From: JANOXC01 sp031418215
GTDB taxonomy: Bacteria; Bacteroidota; Bacteroidia; AKYH767-A; OLB10
DNA: 20,838 nucleotides
NCBI GenBank assembly: GCA_031418215.1
Contig: JANOXC010000120.1
Location: forward strand, 1 to 20,838
Direction of reading: 5' to 3'
Part shown: one piece after another, positions 1 to 6,945 of the stretch
How positions within the stretch are numbered: the stretch's first letter is position 1
Layout: every line of letters begins with the position of its first letter
Made by a program: the position numbers and the translations under genes
The notes under the pieces: generated by a model
What the model saw: the letters and a program-made list of their open reading frames with translations, nothing else
Told to the model about the DNA's origin: nothing
The model's database searches: none

Positions 1-656
1 GTTATATATTCCGGTTTGCCAATAGCGGCAATTAGTATATCAGCCTGCAACAAAATTTCTTTAATATTTTTTGTATAGCTGTGACAAATGGTAACAGTGC
101 AATTGCCGGGATATGTATTGCGCGATAATAGAATTGCCATAGGTGTTCCAACAATATTACTCCTGCCAAGTATCACCGCATGCTTGCCGGCCGTATCAAT
201 ATTACATCGCTCAATTAATTTCAATATTCCTTTTGGAGTTGCAGGAATATAACATGGCTGCTGCAAGGTCATTCTTCCAATATTCACAGGATGAAAACCA
301 TCCATATCTTTAGCAGGTGAAATGGCTTCAATCACTCTGGCAACAGAAATATTTTTAGGCAAAGGAGATTGAACAATAAATCCATCGAGCTCATCATCAG
401 CATTCAATTCCGCAATTTTTTCCAATAATTCTTTTTCACTTATTGAAGCATCATACTTTACCAGTGTAGCTTTAAAACCGACTTCAGCACATGTCCTGAT
501 CTTATTATTCACATAGGTCTCGGACGCTCCATCAGTGCCAACTAAAATAACTGCAAGATGCGGAGGACGTACACCTTTTAAAAGCATACTGTCAACTTCC
601 TTTTTTAATTCTGCTTTAATATCCGCAGCTATTTTTTTTCCGTCAATTAATTGCAT
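1..656 (-). CDS. folD: Bifunctional methylenetetrahydrofolate dehydrogenase/cyclohydrolase FolD (partial, 3' end outside window)
   Basis: FolD interconverts 5,10-methylene-THF, methenyl-THF and 10-formyl-THF in the cytosol using NADP, supplying one-carbon units for purines and formyl-Met. I translated it directly from the minus strand: an ATG at 656-654 gives 218 complete codons before the window ends, against about 290 for the full family. Visible landmarks are the substrate motif YVNNK (residues 48-52, with the catalytic Lys at 52), QSPLP (96-100, usually QLPLP), KDMDGFHPVN (116-125), PATPKG (138-143) and the dinucleotide-fold motif GRSNIVGTP (164-172). The last residues lead into the usual IGKPxxI segment. 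It starts 41 nt after ffh ends on the same strand, so co-transcription with ffh is likely. Identification is firm; only the C-terminal quarter is missing. Confidence 0.96.
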   Translation of the reverse strand, partial: MQLIDGKKIAADIKAELKKEVDSMLLKGVRPPHLAVILVGTDGASETYVNNKIRTCAEVGFKATLVKYDASISEKELLEKIAELNADDELDGFIVQSPLPKNISVARVIEAISPAKDMDGFHPVNIGRMTLQQPCYIPATPKGILKLIERCNIDTAGKHAVILGRSNIVGTPMAILLSRNTYPGNCTVTICHSYTKNIKEILLQADILIAAIGKPEYI

Positions 657-697
657 TGAAAATTCTAATTAAATCTTACTTAAAATAAATAATAAAA

Positions 698-2026
698 TTA
701 ACGTCTTACCGGCATATTGCGCATTAACTTCTGTGCGCCACCACCTGAAAACATTTTCATCATCTTACGCATATCTTCAAATTGTTTTATCAAACGGTTG
801 ACCTCCTGAATAGAGGTGCCACTTCCAGAGGCAATACGTTTTCTGCGTCCACCATTCATTACTTCAGGTTGCTTCCTTTCATTGGGCGTCATCGATTGTA
901 TAATGGCTTCAATACCTTTAAAGGCGTTGTCATCAATGTCAATATCTTTCATCATTTTTCCCATTCCAGGAATCATTCCCATGAGATCCTTGATGTTCCC
1001 CATTTTTTTAATTTGCTGCAATTGGATAAGAAAATCATTAAAGTCGAATTTATTCTTTGCAATTTTCTTTTGTAATTCAGCAGCTTGTTTCTCATCGAAG
1101 TGCTCTTGCGCTTTCTCAACGAGTGAAACAATATCACCCATTCCCAAAATTCGATCAGCCATTCGGGATGGATGGAATACATCGAGGGCATCCAGTTTTT
1201 CTCCGGTTCCAACAAATTTGATTGGCTTATTGACGATTGATTTAATTGATAAAGCCGCTCCGCCGCGCGTGTCACCATCCAACTTAGTTAGTACAACACC
1301 ATCAAAATTCAGTTTGTCGTTAAATGCCTTGGCTGTATTCACGGCATCCTGACCTGTCATTGCATCTACTACAAAAAGAATTTCGTTTGGATTAACAGCA
1401 TTCTTTATTCGTGCAATCTCGTCCATCATTTCTTCATCAATTGCCAAACGACCGGCCGTATCAATGATGACGACATTTTTACCTGTTGATTTGGCGTGGC
1501 TGATGGCATTGGTGGAAATCTGCACAGGATTTTTATTTTCCACTTCTGAATACACCTCCACTCCTATTTGCTCACCCAGCACTTTTAACTGGTCTATAGC
1601 TGCGGGACGGTAAACATCACATGCAACCAATAAGACATTCTTACCTTTTTTTGATTTAAGGTAATTGGCCATCTTACCAGACAATGTAGTTTTTCCTGAA
1701 CCCTGAAGGCCACTCATCAGAATAACTGAAGGGTTACCTTTTAATTCTAACTCACTGGTTTCCCCCCCCATCAAAGCAGTGAGTTCTTCCTGAACAATTT
1801 TAACCATCAATTGTCCCGGAGAAACTGCTACCAGCACATCTTTTCCTAGTGCTTTTTCTTTTACGGTATCAGTAAACTGCTTTGCAACTTTGTAATTCAC
1901 GTCGGCGTCAAGCAATGCCTTACGTACTTCTTTCAGCGTTTCCGCTATGTTAACTTCAGTTATTTTGCCCTGGCCTTTAAGTAACTTAAACGCACGATCG
2001 AGCTTATCGGATAGGTTTTCGAACAT
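698..2026 (-). CDS. ffh: Signal recognition particle GTPase Ffh
   Basis: Ffh binds SRP RNA and signal sequences of nascent membrane or secreted proteins, then docks with FtsY at the inner membrane. The 442-residue length is normal. The helical N domain covers roughly residues 1-90. The G domain carries the P-loop GLQGSGKTT (106-114), the DVYRPAA segment (137-143), DTAGR (189-193) and TKLDGDTRGGAA (247-258). The Met-rich M domain follows, with GMIPGMGKMMKD (350-361) and the RNA-binding RRKRIASGSG stretch (394-403). The M domain ends with the Met-rich segment KMMKMF. An eight-G run (1762-1769 on the plus strand) encodes Gly87-Gly88 in the N/G linker. The gene is probably first in an ffh-folD unit, with a -7 box just upstream. 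Confidence 0.98.
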   Translation of the reverse strand: MFENLSDKLDRAFKLLKGQGKITEVNIAETLKEVRKALLDADVNYKVAKQFTDTVKEKALGKDVLVAVSPGQLMVKIVQEELTALMGGETSELELKGNPSVILMSGLQGSGKTTLSGKMANYLKSKKGKNVLLVACDVYRPAAIDQLKVLGEQIGVEVYSEVENKNPVQISTNAISHAKSTGKNVVIIDTAGRLAIDEEMMDEIARIKNAVNPNEILFVVDAMTGQDAVNTAKAFNDKLNFDGVVLTKLDGDTRGGAALSIKSIVNKPIKFVGTGEKLDALDVFHPSRMADRILGMGDIVSLVEKAQEHFDEKQAAELQKKIAKNKFDFNDFLIQLQQIKKMGNIKDLMGMIPGMGKMMKDIDIDDNAFKGIEAIIQSMTPNERKQPEVMNGGRRKRIASGSGTSIQEVNRLIKQFEDMRKMMKMFSGGGAQKLMRNMPVRR

Positions 2027-2034
2027 AATAGATG

Positions 2035-2042
2035 CAAAGGTA
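2035..2042 (-). promoter_or_regulatory. Putative Bacteroidota -7 element for ffh
   Basis: The minus strand reads TACCTTTG, an exact match to the TAnnTTTG -7 consensus of Bacteroidota primary promoters, 8 nt upstream of the ffh ATG. The -33 position, about 19 nt further up, reads CTGG and is a poor TTTG match. Transcripts would begin almost at the start codon, giving a very short leader. This is a motif match only. Confidence 0.35.
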
Positions 2043-2124
2043 ATCTTTGGCGTAAAAGGTTCCAGTTTTGCCGTTAAAAATGCACACCATTTTAAGGAAT
2101 TTCATGGGTTTAGCGACTATTCGA

Positions 2125-2132
2125 TATTTTTG
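2125..2132 (+). promoter_or_regulatory. Putative -7 element for the 140-residue membrane protein gene
   Basis: TATTTTTG matches TAnnTTTG exactly and ends 20 nt before the ATG at 2153. The best -33 candidate is TTTC at 2100-2103 with a 21 nt spacer, so the upstream half is weak. Together with the ffh box on the other strand it makes this short gap a plausible divergent promoter region. Confidence 0.35.
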
Positions 2133-2152
2133 GACTCTGTTGGTTTCAAATT

Positions 2153-2575
2153 ATGAAAAAGGAAAAGCTTGTAATACTGATTTTGGGGTTGATATTATCT
2201 TCTATAATAAGACTAAGATTCAGTCTTTATTATGGTCTTGAACTTCATGGATTTTGGGTAACCCCTCCAATTACTTTTTTTAGTTTTTCAAACAAGTTCA
2301 CCCATTTTCTAACCACTACTTTTCTTGGTTATTTATTGTTTGCAATTTTTGGCATAATGGAATACAAAGTAACTTCAAAAGAAAGCAAACGCTATCGGTG
2401 GCTTACTTTATTTGTAATCTTTTGTGTTGCATCTGCCAGCTATGAAATAGCACAAATGATCAGCGATTATAATGGTGTTTTTAACGGCAGGCATTTTCAT
2501 TGTGGACCAATGTTATTCCTGATTGGTCTTGCCATCTTAGAAATTGGCAAAAAAGACTTCACTATTTCAGATTAA
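2153..2575 (+). CDS. Small multi-pass membrane protein of unknown function
   Basis: I do not recognise a family with confidence. The 140-residue protein has four likely membrane segments, roughly residues 5-20, 52-69, 83-98 and 118-131, with short basic linkers (around 72-82 and at the N-terminus) that suggest a cytoplasmic N-terminus. Conserved-looking polar residues sit near the membrane: Glu98 and Gln101 in YEIAQ, then Arg113, His114, His116 and Cys117 in GRHFHCG. The general shape, with a membrane Glu-x-x-Gln followed by an Arg or Asp before the last helix, recalls VanZ-like proteins, but this is only a resemblance. The ATG has a purine-rich lead and the frame is open without competition. 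It sits alone on the plus strand between minus-strand ffh and trxB, so it is probably transcribed by itself. Confidence 0.75.
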   Translation: MKKEKLVILILGLILSSIIRLRFSLYYGLELHGFWVTPPITFFSFSNKFTHFLTTTFLGYLLFAIFGIMEYKVTSKESKRYRWLTLFVIFCVASASYEIAQMISDYNGVFNGRHFHCGPMLFLIGLAILEIGKKDFTISD

Positions 2576-2602
2576 AAGTGGAATCATTAATGGATTCCTT
2601 TT
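2574..2602 (+). terminator. Weak hairpin terminator between convergent genes
   Basis: GGAATC (2580-2585) pairs with GATTCC (2593-2598) around a 7-nt loop and is followed by TTTT (2599-2602). Upstream AAAA (2574-2577) could extend the stem past a two-base bulge. It lies between the stop of the small membrane protein and the 3' end of trxB, and overlaps the last trxB codons. The stem is short, so this is a modest prediction. Confidence 0.35.
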
Positions 2603-3525
2603 GCAGCAAGATAACGTTCAGCGTCAAGCGCAGCCATGCAACCTGATCCAGCTGCTGTAACGGCTTGCCTGTAAATATGGTCTTGTACATCACCTGCTGC
2701 AAAAACACCTTCCAGGTTTGTTCGGCTTGAACCTGGTTTAGTTAGGATATAGCCGGCTTCATCTAAATCAATATGACCTTTAAAAATGCTTGTATTGGGT
2801 TCATGGCCGATAGCGACAAAAAAACCGGTAATCGCCAATTCGCGATCTTCTCTTGTTATTACATTACGCACTTTTAAACCATGAACAGTTTTCTCTCCCA
2901 ATACTTCTACTGTTTCATGATTAAATAATACTTCAATATTTGGTGTATTTTCAATTCTGTGTACCATTGCCTTTGATGCGCGCATTTCACCTTTTCTCAC
3001 CAGCATGTATACCTTATTACAAAGTTTGGCTAAATACGTCGCCTCTTCTGCTGCAGTATCACCTGCACCTACAATAGCAACGTCTTGTTTTCTGAAGAAA
3101 TAACCATCACAGACAGCACATGCAGAAACACCAAATCCGTTTAATCGCTGTTCCGATTCAAGACCTAACCATTTTGCACTGGCGCCAGTTGCTATAATTA
3201 CTACATCGGCTTCAACAACATGTTTTTCATCAACAGTTACCTTTTTTGGAAAGCTTGAAAAATCAACCTCAGTAACATAACCCCAACGAATATCAGCACC
3301 AAAGCGTTCTGCCTGATTTTTAAAATCCTCCATCATTTCAGGTCCTAAAACGCCTTTGGGGTAGCCAGGATAATTCTCTACATCAGTTGTAATGGTAAGT
3401 TGACCACCGGGTTGAAGTCCCTGGTACATTACAGGGCTTAGATCTGCCCTTGCTGCATAAATAGCGGCGGTATATCCTGCAGGGCCCGAGCCAATAATCA
3501 GGCATTTAACTTTTTCTGTTGTCAT
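2587..3525 (-). CDS. trxB: Thioredoxin reductase
   Basis: TrxB is the FAD-dependent, NADPH-dependent reductase that keeps thioredoxin reduced in the cytosol. The 312 residues match the low-molecular-weight bacterial form. Motifs in order: FAD-binding GSGPAG (12-17), GGQLTITTDVENYPG (40-54), the redox pair CAVCDG (Cys136 and Cys139; a C-A-V-C active site instead of the E. coli C-A-T-C), the NADPH-binding GAGDTAAEEA (153-162), the phosphate-binding basic patch around RKGEMRASK (177-185), and the closing FAD motif GVFAAGDVQD (273-282). It begins 78 nt after moxR ends on the same strand, so it may be the last gene of the foldase unit, although a thiol redox gene could equally have its own promoter. 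Identification is secure. Confidence 0.97.
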   Translation of the reverse strand: MTTEKVKCLIIGSGPAGYTAAIYAARADLSPVMYQGLQPGGQLTITTDVENYPGYPKGVLGPEMMEDFKNQAERFGADIRWGYVTEVDFSSFPKKVTVDEKHVVEADVVIIATGASAKWLGLESEQRLNGFGVSACAVCDGYFFRKQDVAIVGAGDTAAEEATYLAKLCNKVYMLVRKGEMRASKAMVHRIENTPNIEVLFNHETVEVLGEKTVHGLKVRNVITREDRELAITGFFVAIGHEPNTSIFKGHIDLDEAGYILTKPGSSRTNLEGVFAAGDVQDHIYRQAVTAAGSGCMAALDAERYLAAKGIH

Positions 3526-3603
3526 GGAATTGGTCAGTGATAATTACAAATTAAAAATTCGCACTTCAATTGAATGGTAGTAAAATAAAAAAAGAATTTT
3601 CCA

Positions 3604-4578
3604 TCAGGAAGAAATCAAATCTCCAATAATTTTTTCAACTGAAATTCCTTCTGCTTCCGCCTTATAATTTTTCACAATACGATGACGAAGGATTGCCGGA
3701 GCAACAGCCTTTACATCTTCAATATCAGGAGCGAATTTACCATTCAGAACAGCATTGCATTTTGCACCAACAACTAAATACTGAGAAGCTCTTGGACCGG
3801 CTCCCCAGGATAAATAATCATTGGCCAATGTATGTGCACGGACCGTATTTGGTCTCGTTTTAGAAGCTAACGCCACAGCATATTGCAAGACATTATCAGG
3901 TACAGGAATCTTACGAACCAATTGCTGAAAGAAAATAATATCCTCGCCGGATATTATTGTTTGCAAAGTGGGTTCCAGATTTCCTGTTGTTGCCTTCACA
4001 ACTTGAATTTCATCTTCATATGATGGATAATCTAACCAAACATTAAACATAAAACGATCTAACTGTGCTTCGGGAAGCGGGTATGTTCCTTCTTGTTCAA
4101 TAGGATTTTGTGTGGCTAAGACAAAAAATGGATTTCCTAATGCATAACGTTTACCGGCTGCTGTAACTGCACGCTCTTGCATAGCTTCTAATAAAGCGGA
4201 TTGCGTCTTTGGAGGAGTACGGTTAATTTCATCAGCTAGAATAATGTTAGCGAATAATGGACCTTTTACAAACTTAAACTGTCGAGTTTCATCTAAAATT
4301 TCTGTACCAATGATATCGGATGGCATTAAATCGGGTGTAAACTGAATCCTGTTATAACTTAAGCCTAATACCCTTGCAATGGTATTAACCAATAATGTTT
4401 TTGCAAGACCAGGAACACCAACTAATAAACAATGTCCATTACTGAAAATTGAAATCAAAACATCTTTCACGACTTCATCCTGACCAATTATAACCTTATT
4501 TATTTCACTTCTCAAGGATTTATACGCTTCACGCATACCTTCTACCGCTTCAACATCTGAGCTAAATTTGTTATTCAT
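3604..4578 (-). CDS. MoxR-family AAA+ ATPase
   Basis: MoxR ATPases are chaperone-like AAA+ proteins that assemble or activate partner proteins, often VWA-domain ones, at the membrane. This 324-residue copy has Walker A GVPGLAKT (54-61), Walker B with the family signature ADEINRTPPKTQSALLEAMQE around 115-135, sensor-1 ATQNPIEQEGTYPLPEAQLDRF (155-176) with its arginine, and the C-terminal lid region. Length and motifs are complete. In many Bacteroidota moxR leads an operon with DUF58 and VWA/BatA-type genes; here none follows, and trxB is next. Instead moxR directly follows a SurA-like isomerase by 46 nt, which suggests a role with the envelope foldases. That functional link is inference from position. 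Confidence 0.95.
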   Translation of the reverse strand: MNNKFSSDVEAVEGMREAYKSLRSEINKVIIGQDEVVKDVLISIFSNGHCLLVGVPGLAKTLLVNTIARVLGLSYNRIQFTPDLMPSDIIGTEILDETRQFKFVKGPLFANIILADEINRTPPKTQSALLEAMQERAVTAAGKRYALGNPFFVLATQNPIEQEGTYPLPEAQLDRFMFNVWLDYPSYEDEIQVVKATTGNLEPTLQTIISGEDIIFFQQLVRKIPVPDNVLQYAVALASKTRPNTVRAHTLANDYLSWGAGPRASQYLVVGAKCNAVLNGKFAPDIEDVKAVAPAILRHRIVKNYKAEAEGISVEKIIGDLISS

Positions 4579-4624
4579 ATCTATTTAATTTACTTTTAAA
4601 ATTAAAATTGCTTTGTTTTATTTT

Positions 4625-5992
4625 TCAATTAATAGTCCAACTTTTCAATAGTTCACAACTTTTATATTCATCAGCAATCTTTATATACGTGACTGCCTTT
4701 TTTTTGTTCTTCCAGTTCTCCAACGTCTTCTCCTGCTTATTATTCAAAGTTATTTCTTGCAGGCGTTGATAGTCGTCTTCCAGATTCATTTTATGAGGTT
4801 TTGTCCTTGCATTCAGCTTTAAAATCCGATATGCCTGGTCACCTTCATTATTGTTGATTAACATTGGATTTGACACATCGCCCGGTTCGAGTTTGTCTAA
4901 CTGAAATAAGATAGATGGATCTACCTGGCTTGTCTCAAAACGAATGGCTCCATTTGCCGGATTGGCAACGATTCCGCCATTTAATTTTGTATCGGCATCA
5001 TCAGAGAATTTCTCTGCTGCTGAAGCAAATTTTATATCACCTTTTCTAATATCATTAGCCAAACTATCTATGAATTGCTGAGTTGCTACCAGATCACTGG
5101 AAGAGTTAGCCGGTTTAATCAGGATATGACGAACATTAATTTTCTCTCCTCTTCGCTCTATCAACTGTATGATATGATAACCGAATTTCGTTTCCACAAT
5201 ATCGGAAACATCAGTAGTGTTTTTTAAGCGAAATGAGGCAGCTTCAAATTCAGGTACAAGGTCTCCCCTGTTCACAAAACCCAGCTCTCCGTTTTGCTTT
5301 GCACTTTCCTTATCTTGACTGTAAAGAAAAGCAAGTGTTCCAAAATCTTCTCCTTTTAAAATACGTTGCCTGATATTTACCAATTGATCTTTTGCATCCC
5401 GTTTCTTATCTGCGCCTATCGGAATATTTCTTACAATTTGAGCATACTCGACTTCAGCGTTTATTAAGGGAAGTGAATCGCTTGGGATACTCTGAAAGAA
5501 GGTTTTCACATCAAGTGGTGATGAACTTACACTTTTTGTTACTTTTCCCTGCATTTGCTGCACCAATAATTGCTCTTTAACCACCGGTTTGAATTCCTCT
5601 TTTAATTCAGGAATAGATTTGCCATAATATTCCTCCAGCCTTTCGGGAGATCCTATTTGTTTAATGAAATAACTAAGGTTCTGTTCGATTTTTTGGTTGA
5701 CCTGATCATCTGTTACTTCAATACTATCAAGAATGGCCTGGTTGAGTAATAATTTATTCAGCATTAACTGGCTAAGAATTTTGCAACGCAGATTAGGATC
5801 TTCATAATTTCCTTGCTGGATATATTGATGATTTTGTTGTTCAATTTCCGACATTAAAACGATTTTGCTTCCAACAACTGCAGCAACCTGATCAACAATT
5901 TGGCTGAATGCTGGGATGAAGTCAAAAAAGACCATTCCCATAAGAAGTAATATCGGCTTTATTTTATTTTTTAAGATCATAAATTTTAACAT
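4625..5992 (-). CDS. SurA-like periplasmic peptidyl-prolyl cis-trans isomerase (two parvulin domains)
   Basis: This protein is likely a periplasmic chaperone and prolyl isomerase that helps outer-membrane proteins fold. I chose the ATG at 5992 because AGG sits 6 nt upstream; alternatives are ATGs at 5995 and 5980, and a longer TTG start at 6016 is unlikely. The 455 residues begin with a signal peptide (hydrophobic 12-30, likely cleavage after AFS or AFSQ). A SurA N-terminal helical domain (about 32-165) follows, then a good parvulin domain (about 180-280, with GELGFVNRGDLVPEFE and FGYHIIQL) and a second, more diverged one starting at NVRHILIKP (286-294) and ending near 393. The reading frame overlaps the preceding lipoprotein gene by 29 nt, which argues for translational coupling. 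The family is clear; equivalence to E. coli surA is not established, so I give no symbol. Confidence 0.9.
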   Translation of the reverse strand: MLKFMILKNKIKPILLLMGMVFFDFIPAFSQIVDQVAAVVGSKIVLMSEIEQQNHQYIQQGNYEDPNLRCKILSQLMLNKLLLNQAILDSIEVTDDQVNQKIEQNLSYFIKQIGSPERLEEYYGKSIPELKEEFKPVVKEQLLVQQMQGKVTKSVSSSPLDVKTFFQSIPSDSLPLINAEVEYAQIVRNIPIGADKKRDAKDQLVNIRQRILKGEDFGTLAFLYSQDKESAKQNGELGFVNRGDLVPEFEAASFRLKNTTDVSDIVETKFGYHIIQLIERRGEKINVRHILIKPANSSSDLVATQQFIDSLANDIRKGDIKFASAAEKFSDDADTKLNGGIVANPANGAIRFETSQVDPSILFQLDKLEPGDVSNPMLINNNEGDQAYRILKLNARTKPHKMNLEDDYQRLQEITLNNKQEKTLENWKNKKKAVTYIKIADEYKSCELLKSWTIN

Positions 5993-6836
5993 CATTTTCC
6001 TTAAGGGCATTTTCAAAAGATGACTTCTCCATGTTTTCGATCAGTTCAAGTTTACGTTTGTTGATGATTAAAGTACGAATGTTATCACTTTCAAAACTTA
6101 ACGGACTGACACTTTCTTTTATTTTAAATCCATTAATATTAATGAAAAAAATACCGGTTGTATCATTCACTTCAATAAATCGATTGTTACGAAGGTATTC
6201 TTCTTTATCATACGTTTTGATGGGAATTTTTTTCAATAACTCATCAAATGGCATCCATTCATTCGGCGTCAGGTAATAATCAATAGCAAATTGATGACAA
6301 TAATCAACTAGCAAGCCGCTATCTTTTTCATTATTTGACTTGTACCAGGCTCGCACTTTGTCTAATTTTGGTGCTGAGTGCGGTACCTTCAGATAAGTTG
6401 CTTTTACGATATTGTCTTTTAATACAAAATTGGGTTGATTATCGGTATAATATTTATTGATCTCCGCTTCGCTAACCGACGTATCTAATTTCTGTCTTAC
6501 TAATTCACTTTCATAAATATAAGTAATCAGCGAATTCCTGTATTCTTCCAGCTTCCTGCCAACATCTTTTTGTTCTGGTGTCAGGTTATCCTCTGCTTTC
6601 TTTAAGACGACCTGTTGCTTTAACCAATTATTAATATAGTTATGAATGATGGTTATACTATCCTTATTTGAGGTTCCTTTAGGGACAATATCAACAAGGT
6701 CCGTTTCAACTAAGTATTTATCAAAAGCCTTTGCAACAGCATGATCTGTAGGCTTGTTATCCTTGTTAAAATATTTACAACCTATAAAAAGCTGCAGCAA
6801 TATAACAATCAACAATATAAAAGGGCGAAGATTCAT
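5964..6836 (-). CDS. SurA-like lipoprotein with degenerate isomerase region
   Basis: The N-terminus (residues 1-19, very hydrophobic, then Cys20 in LFIGC) is a lipoprotein signal peptide; the residue at -3 is Phe, slightly off the lipobox. The mature protein starts with a helical part resembling the SurA/PpiC N-terminal domain: the segment KYLVETDLVDIVP (41-53), several charged helices to about 115, and LDTSVSEAEINKYY near 116-129. Where a parvulin domain would begin, VKATYLKVPHSAP (about 143-155) replaces the usual HILI motif, and the GELGW-like and GYHII-like motifs are missing. I therefore infer a chaperone-like, probably non-catalytic, envelope lipoprotein. It lies between two genuine two-parvulin isomerase genes on the same strand, 109 nt after the first and overlapping the second. 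Confidence is good for gene and location, moderate for family. Confidence 0.8.
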   Translation of the reverse strand: MNLRPFILLIVILLQLFIGCKYFNKDNKPTDHAVAKAFDKYLVETDLVDIVPKGTSNKDSITIIHNYINNWLKQQVVLKKAEDNLTPEQKDVGRKLEEYRNSLITYIYESELVRQKLDTSVSEAEINKYYTDNQPNFVLKDNIVKATYLKVPHSAPKLDKVRAWYKSNNEKDSGLLVDYCHQFAIDYYLTPNEWMPFDELLKKIPIKTYDKEEYLRNNRFIEVNDTTGIFFININGFKIKESVSPLSFESDNIRTLIINKRKLELIENMEKSSFENALKENDVKIYDLKK

Positions 6837-6945
6837 ACAGCCTTTTTAAAATAAAACAGCTTCATTCTTGATTCATGAAAGAGTGATTAGCAATTACCAG
6901 CAGAAACGAGAATTAAAAAGAAATCTGAGACCCGTTATTATAAAA

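Noticed and set aside
816..1352. Long plus-strand open frame opposite ffh
   Set aside because: It lies wholly antisense to the well-conserved ffh and has no recognisable family; similar antisense frames over trxB, surA, ispH and dnaK were set aside for the same reason.
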